Below, one piece after another: positions 17,735 to 28,800 of a DNA stretch of 64,000 nt. Source of the DNA: Oscillospiraceae bacterium. Its GTDB lineage: Bacteria > Bacillota > Clostridia > Oscillospirales > Ruminococcaceae. Each line of letters begins with the position of its first letter. The stretch's first letter is position 1. The stretch lies in NCBI GenBank assembly GCA_028692035.1, contig JAQUYD010000003.1, forward strand, positions 93,342 through 157,341. The letters are read 5' to 3'. The translations under genes and the position numbers were made by a program. Under the pieces are notes generated by a model. It was given only the letters and a program-made list of their open reading frames with translations, did no database searches and was not told where the DNA came from.

Positions 17735-18724
17735 TTAGAACAAAGTATAGTCCGGCTCGATCACTTTAACAATCTTGTTGACAATCAAAATTGTTACGAA
17801 GCATAGGCACGACTGATATAAGCCGGCCGCCGAAGACATACCGTAATCGTTCGTTTGCATCAAGGAACGATAGATGAAGGTATCCAAAATGTCCGCAGCT
17901 TTCAAAATAACCGCGTTGTTACCAACCAACTGATAGAACAGGCCGAAGTCGCCACGGAAGATCTGGCCGACTGCCAGCAAGCCCATAATGACCATGGTCG
18001 GGATCAAGCTCGGCAGGGTGATATGGCGGATTCTCTGCCAGATGTTAGCGCCGTCGATGGAAGCGGCCTCGTACATACCCTGATCGATACCGGCAACAGC
18101 AGCCAGATAAACGATACAGTCATACCCTACCATCTTCCACATCTTGAAGAAGACAAGCAAGACCGGCCACCCGTCCGCGCTCGCGTAGAAGTTGATTCTC
18201 TCGGCGCCAAAGAACTCGATGATATGGTTGAAGATACCATATTCAAAGCCAAAGATCGCCTGGAAAATCGCTTGTACCACTACCCAAGAAATAAAGTAGG
18301 GCAGGAACATAAAGGACTGGAAGATTTTTTTGAACACTTTGTTGGTCAATTCGTTGATCATAATCGCGAAACCAACTGCCAGCAGCATGCCCAATACGAT
18401 GAACACGATGTTATACAGCAGGGTGTTTCTGGTCAACGGCCAGAGCTTGTTGGACACGATGAGAAACTTGAAGTTGTCGAACCCGACCCACGGGCTTCCG
18501 TAAATACCATCGACATAGTTGTACTTTTTAAAAGCCAGTACGATACCAGTCATGGGTATGTAGGAGAAAATGATTACGTAGGTCAGTGCAGGCAGCAGCA
18601 TGGCCAGAAGGATTTTGCAATCCCAAGCAGTCTTTAAAAAGCGTTTAAACTTCGACGGCTTCTGCCATTTTACTTCGGCAGCCTGCGGAGCTTCCCTTTC
18701 TACAGTTTGCGCTGTGTTTGCCAT
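17735..18724 (-). CDS. Carbohydrate ABC transporter permease, LplB type
   Basis: 329 aa with six helices and an EAA loop (MYEAASIDGANIWQRIRHITLPSLIPT). It forms the transmembrane heterodimer with the downstream LplC-type permease. ATG 18724 is chosen because GGGGAGG precedes it; the 26 in-frame codons upstream look non-coding. Divergent from the response-regulator gene across 263 bp, the usual arrangement in which YesN-like regulators control the adjacent importer. Confidence 0.92.
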   Translation of the reverse strand: MANTAQTVEREAPQAAEVKWQKPSKFKRFLKTAWDCKILLAMLLPALTYVIIFSYIPMTGIVLAFKKYNYVDGIYGSPWVGFDNFKFLIVSNKLWPLTRNTLLYNIVFIVLGMLLAVGFAIMINELTNKVFKKIFQSFMFLPYFISWVVVQAIFQAIFGFEYGIFNHIIEFFGAERINFYASADGWPVLLVFFKMWKMVGYDCIVYLAAVAGIDQGMYEAASIDGANIWQRIRHITLPSLIPTMVIMGLLAVGQIFRGDFGLFYQLVGNNAVILKAADILDTFIYRSLMQTNDYGMSSAAGLYQSCLCFVTILIVNKIVKVIEPDYTLF

Positions 18725-18987
18725 TGTGTAACCTCCCCGAAATAGAAATGAACCGGAAATCCCGCCTCTTTTACCCGCGCACACTTTGTCTATTTTGACC
18801 AAGTGGATGCCGTTTCGCGGACAGTTTATATAGAGATTTCGATTGCATGAATAAATTATACTTGCTTTTTCCCAGCAGAAATCTTAAAATAGTTGTGATT
18901 TCATTAAAGATTTTGTCATTTATCTGTGACAAATTACACAAAATACGGTTGTTAAAATTATCGTTTCCAGTAAAAAGGGAGAAAAAA

Positions 18988-20568
18988 ATGTTAAAAATTT
19001 TAATTGTTGATGACGAAGCGCCAACAAGAATGCGAATCATCAAGGGAATCGACTGGGAGGAGTTTAATATTTCCCAGATCATTCAGGCCGAGGACGGGGA
19101 GGAAGCGCTGCATTTGTGCGATACCTTTATTCCTGATATCCTTCTGACGGACGTGCGTATGCCCAAAACGGACGGCATTGAGCTTGCGACCCGTCTAGCG
19201 CAGCGCTTTCCGGGAATCAAAACGATCTTTGTCAGCGGCTACACAGACAAGGAATATTTCAAAAGCGCCATCCGCCTGGGCGCCGTAAGCTACATCGAAA
19301 AGCCGGTGGACCTGGGGGAGCTTAGGGACGTGTTGAACGAGACCATCAACGCCTTAAATACCGACCGTTCCACCGCCCATAAGGTCAAGGCTTTTGAGCA
19401 GAGCCGCAACCTGCAAAAACTCATGGAGGTCGCGGGCGAGCTGTGCCAGCCCAGCTTTTATAACGAACAGCTGCTGGAGGATCTGGTGCCGGAAATCCGC
19501 AGCGCCTCGCTGTTCGTAACGGTGGTGGCAAAAATCGCCTTCTCTGCCGGCGGCTCCGACTTGAGCTCTTTTATCCCCTTTATGTTCCAAAGCATTTACG
19601 AAATTAGCAACGTGTACGATGCGCCCAGCCTTTCCCCCTTGTGCGCCTGCAAAGGCAACCATATTATCATCCACCTGGCGGGGCAATCCACCGGCTCTAA
19701 TTTTACCGATTATAAAATGATCGATCAATACTGTAATTTTGTGGTGGATAGGCTGTCCGGTTCCGGCATCAATTCTGTTGTGGCCGTGGGGTCGGTGGTC
19801 AGCAGCTGGAAGGAGCTGGCCCGCTCCTATGAAACTGCGGTCGTTGCAGTACAGCAATCTTTTTATCAGGAGAGCGACAGCGTCTGCTACTACAAAAAGA
19901 CCGGCGCCAGCACTTATCAGTTCACCCCCGAGCAGGTGGAGATTTTCTCCCAGACGCTCAAAAAACAAAACCGTAACCATGCCCTTTTATATGTGCACAA
20001 CCTCACCGGCGAGATCAAGCAGTTCCAGAACACCTTAGTCAGCAATGTGCTGCGCCACTATTACGCCTTGATCTGCGAGCTGATGCGTTTAGCGCAGGAC
20101 GAGCAGCTCTCCCTGTATGAAAAAATCGGCAAGGAGCAGGACGTGTGGGTCCATATCCAAAATTTTTCTTTCATCACCCAGCTGGAAGATTTCCTGATCC
20201 AGGGCATCAACCAGTACTATGATTCGCTCAACGAAGGCAAATATGGCAATGCCACGGTGGACCGGATCGTCAAATTCATCAAAAACAATTATGCCAACCC
20301 GGATCTGTCCATCACCGCGATCAGCGAGTACACCAACCTGTCCCCCACCTACATCTGTCACCTGTTCAAAGACACCACTGAAATGACCATCAACAACTTC
20401 ATCCTCAATTACCGGATGCAAAAGGCCCAACAGCTTTTAAAGGACCCTGTCTGCAAGGTCAAAGACGTGGGCTTTCTGGTGGGATATCGAAACGGGAATT
20501 ATTTTTCCTTCCAGTTTAAAAAATTCATCGGGCTCTCCCCGTCCCAGTTCCGGGAGAAGACGCTATGA
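18988..20568 (+). CDS. YesN-type response regulator with AraC DNA-binding domain
   Basis: 526 aa. Receiver domain at 1-120 with the phospho-acceptor Asp in LLTDVRMPKTDG (about residue 54), a long middle region, and two AraC helix-turn-helix units at about 425-520 (YANPDLSITAISEYTNLSPTYICHLFKD and VKDVGFLVGYRNGNYFSFQFKKFIGLSPSQFR). It likely activates the divergent sugar importer when phosphorylated. Start chosen from AAGGGAG at 18974-18980. Its stop overlaps the kinase start by 4 bp (ATGA). Confidence 0.92.
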   Translation: MLKILIVDDEAPTRMRIIKGIDWEEFNISQIIQAEDGEEALHLCDTFIPDILLTDVRMPKTDGIELATRLAQRFPGIKTIFVSGYTDKEYFKSAIRLGAVSYIEKPVDLGELRDVLNETINALNTDRSTAHKVKAFEQSRNLQKLMEVAGELCQPSFYNEQLLEDLVPEIRSASLFVTVVAKIAFSAGGSDLSSFIPFMFQSIYEISNVYDAPSLSPLCACKGNHIIIHLAGQSTGSNFTDYKMIDQYCNFVVDRLSGSGINSVVAVGSVVSSWKELARSYETAVVAVQQSFYQESDSVCYYKKTGASTYQFTPEQVEIFSQTLKKQNRNHALLYVHNLTGEIKQFQNTLVSNVLRHYYALICELMRLAQDEQLSLYEKIGKEQDVWVHIQNFSFITQLEDFLIQGINQYYDSLNEGKYGNATVDRIVKFIKNNYANPDLSITAISEYTNLSPTYICHLFKDTTEMTINNFILNYRMQKAQQLLKDPVCKVKDVGFLVGYRNGNYFSFQFKKFIGLSPSQFREKTL

Positions 20569-22367
20569 GATGGATCAAACGTTTTTTTCACTATTGCCAG
20601 AACCGCTTTCGCTATTCCAATTTTTTCACCAAGATGGTGGCGCTGTTTCTGGTGGCAGCCTTTCTCCCGCTGTTCTTGTGTTCCATTTTGTTCGTGACGG
20701 ATACCATCCAAACCTCCGGCGAAAACACTGCTGCCTCAATCCGCAACAATTTCCAGCAGACCTATACCGTCCTCAACAACCGCTTTTCCCAGATAAAAAA
20801 ATGCGCAGACCTTCTTTTAAATGACGCGGGCACCAACGACTTTTTGCGCAACGGAACGCGCGAGACCACTTTTTGGGAGCAGCGCACCTTTAAATCCGAC
20901 ATGGACAACACCATCGCCTTTATTGAAAGCGCGCAGGATATCGGGCGGCTGCGGGTCTATGTGGATCCCGACTATTTTTATATTCTGGACTCCTATCATT
21001 ACTACAGCATGGACTTTCTAAACAGCCAGCCCTGGCTCGTCCCGGTTCGCTCCTCCCAGGGGCGTTCCATCTGGCTTTCCTCCCGGGAAAACGATCTTTT
21101 GGACCAGGCGCAGAATGTGCTGACCAATCACAATACCTTATCCTATTTGGTAAAGGGCGTCGATCTGACCAATATGCAGCGGACCGCCGTCGTTTACCAG
21201 CTGGATTTTTCCAAATCGGAGCTGGAGCAGCAGCTGCAAAGCTCCCTGGTCCTCAATGGCAGCTGCGCGTTTGTGGTGGATCAAGACGATCAGGTGATCG
21301 CCAGCGCCGCTTTGGGGGTGGCGGGCGAGCTGCCCGAATCGCTGGCGGATTATACAGGGCAGGAGCGTGTCACCATTGGCGGGGCCCTTTACCGGGTCAG
21401 CCGCGCGGATTTTGACGCGGCGCCCTGGTCCTTTGTCTCGCTGGTGCCGGACGAGAGCCTCTTCTCCTACTCTGATCTGGATCAGGTCCTTTTCTTCATT
21501 TTGCTGGCCTTTATCGCCGGTACGATCATTTTCACTTCTACCCTGCGCTTTTCCCGCCGGGTAACCCAGAAAATCCGCTCGGTGGTAGATGGCATGGAGG
21601 CGGTACGGCACGGCGAATTCCGCAACCTGCCTGCCACCGGCACCCACGATGAGATCGACGAGCTGGTCGACCACTATAACTACATGGTAGACGAGCTAGA
21701 GCTGCTGGTCGAGGCCAAGTACCTTTCCGGCGTGGAACTAAAGGCCGCGCAGTTGCGGGCTTTGCAGTCCCAGATTAACCCCCATTTCCTCTACAACACG
21801 CTGGAGATGATCAACAGCTACGCCTTTTTGGAAAACCCCCAGAAGGTCGAACAGCTGGTCAGCGCCCTTTCCCGGTTTTACAAACTGAGCTTGAACCATG
21901 GCAAGGACATTTACCAGCTGTGGCAGGAACTCAAGCTGGTGGAGGCCTATTTCCAAATCCAGGAGATCCGCTATCCCGGCTGCTTAACACTCCAGATCGA
22001 TGTGCCCTCCGCCATGATGCAGTACGCCATCCCCAACATCACGCTGCAACCGCTGATCGAAAACAGTATTTCCCACGGCATTATGAGCAAAGAGGACAAG
22101 CACGGCCGCATCACCATCCTCGGCAGGGTACTGGAGAACGCCATCCAGCTGCAGGTGATCGACGACGGTGTGGGGATGTCGCCGGAGGCGGTGGCGCAGC
22201 TCAACGCCGGCAAGGTGCCGGAGGATGCGGAAACCACCGGCAGCCGCTATGGTATCTACAACATCAACGAGCGCATCCAGAACTTTTATGGCGGCGCATA
22301 TCATCTGTATTTTGAAAGCGTCCCGGGCCAGGGCACCGTCGTGACCATTACCCTGCCGCCCAACTAG
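20565..22367 (+). CDS. YesM-type sensor histidine kinase
   Basis: 600 aa. Transmembrane segments lie near 25-45 and 308-328 around a large extracellular Cache sensor, then HAMP (about 325-380), a His_kinase domain with the phosphorylated His in SQINPHFLYNTLEMINSY, and HATPase with QPLIENSISHGI (N-box) and DDGVGM. It is the cognate partner of the overlapping YesN-like regulator. Family members sense extracellular sugars, often with a binding protein; the lipoprotein at 14642 is a candidate partner. Confidence 0.93.
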   Translation: MRWIKRFFHYCQNRFRYSNFFTKMVALFLVAAFLPLFLCSILFVTDTIQTSGENTAASIRNNFQQTYTVLNNRFSQIKKCADLLLNDAGTNDFLRNGTRETTFWEQRTFKSDMDNTIAFIESAQDIGRLRVYVDPDYFYILDSYHYYSMDFLNSQPWLVPVRSSQGRSIWLSSRENDLLDQAQNVLTNHNTLSYLVKGVDLTNMQRTAVVYQLDFSKSELEQQLQSSLVLNGSCAFVVDQDDQVIASAALGVAGELPESLADYTGQERVTIGGALYRVSRADFDAAPWSFVSLVPDESLFSYSDLDQVLFFILLAFIAGTIIFTSTLRFSRRVTQKIRSVVDGMEAVRHGEFRNLPATGTHDEIDELVDHYNYMVDELELLVEAKYLSGVELKAAQLRALQSQINPHFLYNTLEMINSYAFLENPQKVEQLVSALSRFYKLSLNHGKDIYQLWQELKLVEAYFQIQEIRYPGCLTLQIDVPSAMMQYAIPNITLQPLIENSISHGIMSKEDKHGRITILGRVLENAIQLQVIDDGVGMSPEAVAQLNAGKVPEDAETTGSRYGIYNINERIQNFYGGAYHLYFESVPGQGTVVTITLPPN

Positions 22368-22440
22368 CCGGTGCCGCTCAAACCCCGGATGGCACGTCCC
22401 GCGGCTGAAACTCTTTTTGAGTCTTTTTCACAACCCGTAG

Positions 22441-22482
22441 ACACCCAAAAAGCAGAGGCGGTTGCCTCTGCTTTTTGGGTGT
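22441..22482. terminator. Bidirectional terminator between the kinase gene and glnN
   Basis: 19-bp perfect stem ACACCCAAAAAGCAGAGGC and its complement with a GGTT loop, lying between two convergent genes. Confidence 0.9.
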
Positions 22483-22518
22483 TGTTGTATGTTGTTCCCT
22501 CATGGAGGAAGAAGTGGG

Positions 22519-24608
22519 TCAAATGCTGAACAGCAGCTCTCCGTAGGTGGGGAACGGCCAATAGCGCTCCGCCGTGTTAAGCTCCAGCTCGTCGGCCACC
22601 GCCCGCAGTTCCTGCATGGCGGCAAAAATCACGTCATGATAATAAACGGCACATTTGCCGATTTCATCAAAGTTTTTGGCGCCCAGCAGCGCTTCGTCTA
22701 GGGCGTTGGCCTTGCCGAACAAAGAGGCGCTCAGAGAAGACAGTTTGCCAATGAGGGCCTCCTCCATTTCGCAGGTGGCCGTGGGACAGGCCGCTTTCTT
22801 GGCAACCACCGTTTCGCTAAGCTCTTTTACATAGGCGCTTACCGCCGGCAGGATTTCCTTGCGGGTCAACTCCAGCATGGTCAGCGCTTCAATGCTGATG
22901 ACCTTGCAGTAGCCCTCCATTTTGATTTCATACCGGGAATGGACCTCTGTCTCGGTAAAAATACGGTGCTTTTGGAACAGCTTTACGTTCTTTTCATCGG
23001 TCAGCTGTGCCAGGGCTTCCGGCGTGGATTTTAAGTTCAGTAGACCCCTCTTCGCCGCCTCTTCCTGCCAAGCCGCCGCATATCCGTCGCCGTTGAAAAT
23101 AATCCGCTTGTGCTCCTTGATGGTTTTCTGCAGCAGGGCGTGGACAGCGCCGTCCAAATCGGATGCGCTTTCCAGCTGGCTGGCGAATTCGTCCAGCACC
23201 TCGGCCACGATGGTGTTGAGCACCGTGTTGGGGCCGGATACGGATTGGGCGGAGCCCAGCATCCGGAATTCAAACTTGTTGCCGGTAAAGGCAAAGGGAG
23301 AGGTACGGTTGCGGTCGGTGGAATCCTTGGCCAGCCGTGGCAGCACATGGGCGTACCGCAGCAGGCCCGAATCGGCTTTCTCATAGGTCTTGTCGTTTTC
23401 GATGGCGTCCAGCACAGCCATCAGCTCGTCGCCCAGGTACATGGACACGATGGCAGGCGGCGCTTCGTTGGCGCCCAAGCGGTGGTCGTTGGCAGCGCTG
23501 GCCACCGAAATGCGCAGCAGGTCCTGATGGTCGTCCACCGCTTTGATCACCGCGCACAAAAACAGCAAAAACATGGTGTTCTGATTGGGCGCGTCGGTGG
23601 GATCCAGCAGGTTGATCCCCGTATTGGTGGTGATCGACCAGTTGTTGTGCTTGCCGGAGCCGTTGATCCCCGCAAAGGGTTTTTCATGCAGCAGGCAGGC
23701 CAGGCCGTGGCGCTCCGCTACCTTCTTCATCATCTCCATCATCAGCTGGTTTTGATCCGCCGCAATGTTGGTGGTGGTGTAGACCGGCGCCAGCTCATGC
23801 TGGCCGGGCGCCACTTCCTTGTGCTCCGTTTTTGCGGAAATGCCCAGCTTCCACAGCTCGTCGTCCAACTCCTCCATAAAGGTCTTTACCCGGGGGTTAA
23901 TCGCCCCAAAATAATGGTCGTCCAGCTCCTGCCCCTTAGGCGGCTTTGCGCCAAACAGGGTGCGTCCAGTAAAGCACAGATCTTTTCTTTCTTTGTATAA
24001 CGCTTTGTCCACCAAAAAATACTCCTGCTCGCAGCCGATGCTGGACAGCACCCTCGTCACATCCTCATGGCCGAACAGCCGCAGGATCCGCAAGGCCTGC
24101 TTGTTCAGGGCCTCCATGGAGCGCAGCAGCGGGGTCTTTTGGTCTAGCGCCTCGCCGGTGTAGGCGGAAAAAGCGGTGGGGATACACAGGGTATTATCCT
24201 TGATGAACGCGTAAGAGGTGGGGTCCCAGGCGGTGTAGCCCCGGGCCTCAAAGGTGGCGCGCAGCCCACCGGAGGGAAAGCTGGAGGCATCCGGCTCGCC
24301 TCTGACCAGCTCCTTGCCGGAAAATTCCATAATGACCCGTCCGTCGCTGGTGGGGGAAATAAAGCTGTCGTGCTTTCGGCCGTAACGCCGGTCATAGGCT
24401 GGAACCAGTGGGTGTAGTGGGTAGCGCCCTTTTCGATGGCCCAGTCCTTCATGGCGTTGGCCACCACGTTGGCTACCGACGGGTCCAAACTGCGCCCTTG
24501 TGCGATGGTCCGGTTCAATGCCTTGTAGGTCTCCTTGGGCAAGCGTTGGTGCATAACCGCGTCACCGAATACCAAGCTTCCAAACATTTCGGGGATCTCC
24601 TTCATCAT
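22519..24608 (-). pseudogene. glnN: Type III glutamine synthetase, frameshifted as read
   Basis: Both parts are unmistakable GlnN. The N-terminal part from ATG 24608 (AGGAGG upstream) runs through [16 protein letters not shown] and [10 protein letters not shown]. The remainder from about 24370 down to 22519 begins [21 protein letters not shown] and includes [22 protein letters not shown] and the catalytic core. The reading frame breaks at the A-run whose complement is TTT at 24374-24376: GAAAGCACGAC occurs where GAAAAGCACGAC (E-K-H-D) is expected, so one A is missing. With it restored the protein is 696 aa, the normal GSIII length. Either a real mutation or an assembly error. The enzyme makes glutamine from glutamate and ammonia; the adjacent ANTAR gene suggests nitrogen control. 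Confidence 0.85.
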
Positions 24609-24664
24609 CGTTACCTCCTGATTACAAACCAATGTGTTTTCACAAAACCAAAGACCGCTACGAA

Positions 24665-24698
24665 AAAGGCGCCATGGACTTTTGTCCACAGCGCCTTT
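24665..24698 (-). promoter_or_regulatory. Terminator-like hairpin in the glnN leader
   Basis: On the minus strand AAAGGCGC-TGT-GGAC-AAAA-GTCC-ATG-GCGCC followed directly by TTTTT (complement of 24663-24667). It lies between the glnN promoter and start codon, beginning about 12 nt after the expected transcription start, so it could attenuate transcription. No upstream minus-strand gene exists for it to terminate. Confidence 0.6.
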
Positions 24699-24717
24699 GC
24701 CGTTTTCCGATGTTCGC

Positions 24718-24747
24718 ATTATAATCCCAGACAAAAGCATTTGTCAA
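24718..24747 (-). promoter_or_regulatory. Promoter of glnN
   Basis: Minus strand: TTGACA (24747-24742), 18-bp spacer, TATAAT (24723-24718); both hexamers perfect. Predicted start near 24711, giving a leader of about 103 nt to ATG 24608. Confidence 0.8.
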
Positions 24748-24861
24748 CCCATTGGCGCAATTTTGTTTTTTAGCACAAAAATAGGCATTTGCACGCAAAA
24801 AATTTTGATCTCCGCTCATTTTCCTCGCGCAAAATTTTGTATACAATCGTCGGTTTTTTTC

Positions 24862-24890
24862 TTGACATCCAAAAGGTCATTCTCTATAAT
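24862..24890 (+). promoter_or_regulatory. Promoter of purA
   Basis: TTGACA (24862-24867), 17-bp spacer, TATAAT (24885-24890): a consensus sigma-A promoter. The leader to ATG 25028 is about 130 nt. The rest of the 24609-25027 intergenic region holds only this, the divergent glnN promoter and its leader. Confidence 0.85.
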
Positions 24891-25027
24891 AGTAACGTTG
24901 AATGACGGTGTTCATGAAAACGGCAGCATTGGGACGCCGCTTTTGTGGGCACCTTCACTCTTTTTTACGGGGTTTTCGGGCCCTGATTATGATCTTTCGC
25001 CGCATTCCGGCAGAACGGAGAAGCTTT

Positions 25028-26305
25028 ATGTTAACTGCAATCGTTGGGATCAACTGGGGAGACGAGGGCAAAGGCCGCATGGTAGACCTTCTCTCGGAGG
25101 ATTACGATATTGTCGCCCGCTATCAAGGGGGCAACAACGCCGGCCACACCGTGCAAAACCACCTGGGTAAGTTTGTTCTAAACCTGTTGCCTTCCGGCAT
25201 TCTGCGCCCTGACGTGGTCAACGTCATGGGCCCCGGCATGGTCATCGACCTACAACATCTGTGCGGTGAAATCGACCGGATGCGCGCCGCAGGGATCCAA
25301 ATCACCCCCGACAACCTAAAGATCAGCGACCGGGCCATCATCTGCCTGCCTTACCATGTGCAGCAGGACGGTTTGGAGGAGGATCGTTTGGGAGATGCCA
25401 AATACGGTTCCACCCGCCGGGGCATTGCGCCGGTGTATGGGGACAAATATTTAAAAAAGGGAATCCGCATGGGCGATCTGTTGGATTTTGCGTCGACCAA
25501 AAAATGGTTGCCCCGCATCGTCGAGTGGAAGGATCTGTTTATCCACGACGCGTATAAAGCCGACCATCTTTCTTACGATGCCCTTGTCGAATGGCTGGAA
25601 ACCTACGGTGGGCGCTTAAAAGAGCACGTCTGCGATCTGGGCGTCTATCTGACCGAACAGATCCAAAAAGGCAAAAAGGTCCTGTTTGAAGCGCAGCTCG
25701 GCGCTTTGCGGGATATCGATTTTGGCATCTACCCCTTCACCTCTTCCTCTTCCACCATCTCCGCTTATGCGCCCATCGGCGCCGGCATCCCCGGCAAAAA
25801 GCTGGATCTGTGCATCGGTATTATGAAAGCCTACTCCTCCTGCGTAGGCGAGGGGCCTTTCACCTGTGAATTCTTCGGCAAAGAGGCCGACGCCCTGCGG
25901 GAAGCGGGCGGCGAATACGGCGCTGCCACCGGGCGGCCCAGAAGGGTCGGCCCCTTTGACATTGTGGCCTCCCGTTACGGTGTTCGAATGCAGGGCGCAG
26001 ACGAGTTGGCCCTGACCAAAATGGACGTGCTGTCCTATTTAGACAAAATCCCTGTCTGTGTGGCCTATGAGGTAAACGGCGCCATCACCCATGAATTCCC
26101 CTTTGGCGACCATCTGACCGGGGCGAAACCGGTCGTTGAGTATGTGCCCGGCTGGCATTGTGACATCAGCGCCTGCCGCAAAAAAGAGAACCTGCCGAAA
26201 GAGGCCCTGGACTATGTATCCTATCTGGAAAAAGCGGTGGGCTGCAAAATCCGGTACGTTTCAGTCGGCCCCGACCGCGACGCCTACATTGATATGGAAC
26301 AATAA
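25028..26305 (+). CDS. purA: Adenylosuccinate synthase
   Basis: 425 aa. The GTP/IMP-binding N-terminus INWGDEGKGRMVD (general base Asp, P-loop-like), GGNNAGHT and the C-terminal YVSVGPDRDAYI are conserved. It converts IMP, aspartate and GTP to adenylosuccinate in AMP synthesis. ATG 25028 is preferred by homology and a GGAG upstream; 42 in-frame codons upstream are leader. It is followed by the ANTAR gene on the same strand. Confidence 0.95.
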   Translation: MLTAIVGINWGDEGKGRMVDLLSEDYDIVARYQGGNNAGHTVQNHLGKFVLNLLPSGILRPDVVNVMGPGMVIDLQHLCGEIDRMRAAGIQITPDNLKISDRAIICLPYHVQQDGLEEDRLGDAKYGSTRRGIAPVYGDKYLKKGIRMGDLLDFASTKKWLPRIVEWKDLFIHDAYKADHLSYDALVEWLETYGGRLKEHVCDLGVYLTEQIQKGKKVLFEAQLGALRDIDFGIYPFTSSSSTISAYAPIGAGIPGKKLDLCIGIMKAYSSCVGEGPFTCEFFGKEADALREAGGEYGAATGRPRRVGPFDIVASRYGVRMQGADELALTKMDVLSYLDKIPVCVAYEVNGAITHEFPFGDHLTGAKPVVEYVPGWHCDISACRKKENLPKEALDYVSYLEKAVGCKIRYVSVGPDRDAYIDMEQ

Positions 26306-26320
26306 AACCAAAATCGACCC

Positions 26321-26358
26321 CTTTCGCCGGCGCTTTTTCAAAAAACCGCCGGCGAAAG
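26321..26358 (+). repeat. Intercistronic hairpin between purA and the ANTAR gene
   Basis: 12-bp perfect inverted repeat CTTTCGCCGGCG / CGCCGGCGAAAG with a 14-nt A/T-rich loop. No T-run follows it, so it is more likely an mRNA-processing or stabilising element than a terminator. Confidence 0.5.
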
Positions 26359-26381
26359 CTGTTTAGAAGGGAGGGCTCGCC

Positions 26382-26951
26382 ATCCATCGTATTTTGCTGG
26401 TCTGTTCCAGCCAAAAAAGCGCCCAGGCACTGGAGGAACTGCTGGCCGGTTTCCTGCAGGCCGAAGTTGTCCGGGCCTCCCAGCTGCAACAGGCGCAGGA
26501 GCTGCTCGCGCAGGACGTGTTCCGGTTGGTAATCGTGAATCTCCCCTTCCACGATGAAAATATGGAGTCCTTTATCGCCGGCGCCGCGCAGTCAACCTCC
26601 AGCGGAATTCTTCTGTTGTGCCCGCAGGAAACGGCGGACCAGATGCTAAAGCGTTGCCTGCCTCACGGAATTCTGGTGGTCCCCAAGCCCATCTCCCGGC
26701 CCCTGTTCGTCCAGTCGGTCTATCTGGGGCTTTCCACCAGCGCCCGGCTGGCGGGCCTTTTGCAGGAAAACCGGATGCTGCACTCCAAACTCGAAGAACT
26801 GAAACTGGTAAGCCGGGCCAAGGCGGTGCTGATCGAATACCTGAAGCTGACCGAACCGCAGGCCCATCGCTATGTGGAAAAACAGGCTATGGATCTGGGG
26901 CTGACCCGCCTGCAGGTGGCGCAGAACATCCTGAAAACCTATGAGTCCTAA
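26382..26951 (+). CDS. ANTAR-domain protein with a pseudo-receiver
   Basis: 189 aa if started at 26382. The receiver-like N-terminal half has no phospho-acceptor: the expected Asp position reads VNLPFHDEN. A coiled-coil linker (about 130-145) precedes the ANTAR domain (VLIEYLKLTEPQAHRYVEKQAMDLGLTRLQVAQNIL), which in other proteins binds twin hairpins in mRNA to prevent termination. The ribosome binding site AAGGGAGGG ends 5 nt before an ATC codon at 26382, and HRILLVCSS from there matches the usual N-terminus; the nearest TTG (26394) is too far away. So initiation appears to be at AUC, or the ATG has been lost. Neighbouring glnN suggests nitrogen control. Confidence 0.75.
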   Translation: MHRILLVCSSQKSAQALEELLAGFLQAEVVRASQLQQAQELLAQDVFRLVIVNLPFHDENMESFIAGAAQSTSSGILLLCPQETADQMLKRCLPHGILVVPKPISRPLFVQSVYLGLSTSARLAGLLQENRMLHSKLEELKLVSRAKAVLIEYLKLTEPQAHRYVEKQAMDLGLTRLQVAQNILKTYES

Positions 26952-26976
26952 TTGTTTTTACGAAAAAGAAGAATAG

Positions 26977-28608
<1,632 letters not shown>

Positions 28609-28613
28609 TTTTT

Positions 28614-28646
28614 AAAAAGCCCCGGCTTTCTGCGCCGGGGCTTTTT
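28614..28646 (+). terminator. Intrinsic terminator after pyrG
   Basis: 13-bp perfect stem AAAAAGCCCCGGC / GCCGGGGCTTTTT with a 7-nt loop. Confidence 0.92.
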
Positions 28647-28800
28647 CATCTCTATGTAAAGCTGATCAAGATCCTTCCCCCACATTTGAAAAAACTGGCA
28701 AACTCTCACCAAATGTGCTATATTGAATTTAAATGCCATTGATCACTGTATCATATCCCTCGACCGCCGGCACTTTAGAGAAAATATGGAGGTTTTACCG

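Noticed and set aside
24609..24720. Twin hexaloop ANTAR-binding hairpins in the glnN leader
   Set aside because: Loops found are tetraloops and the paired-hairpin layout with conserved A1/G4 loop bases is not visible.
26321..26358. Terminator between purA and the ANTAR gene
   Set aside because: Strong stem but no T-run, so listed only as an intercistronic hairpin.
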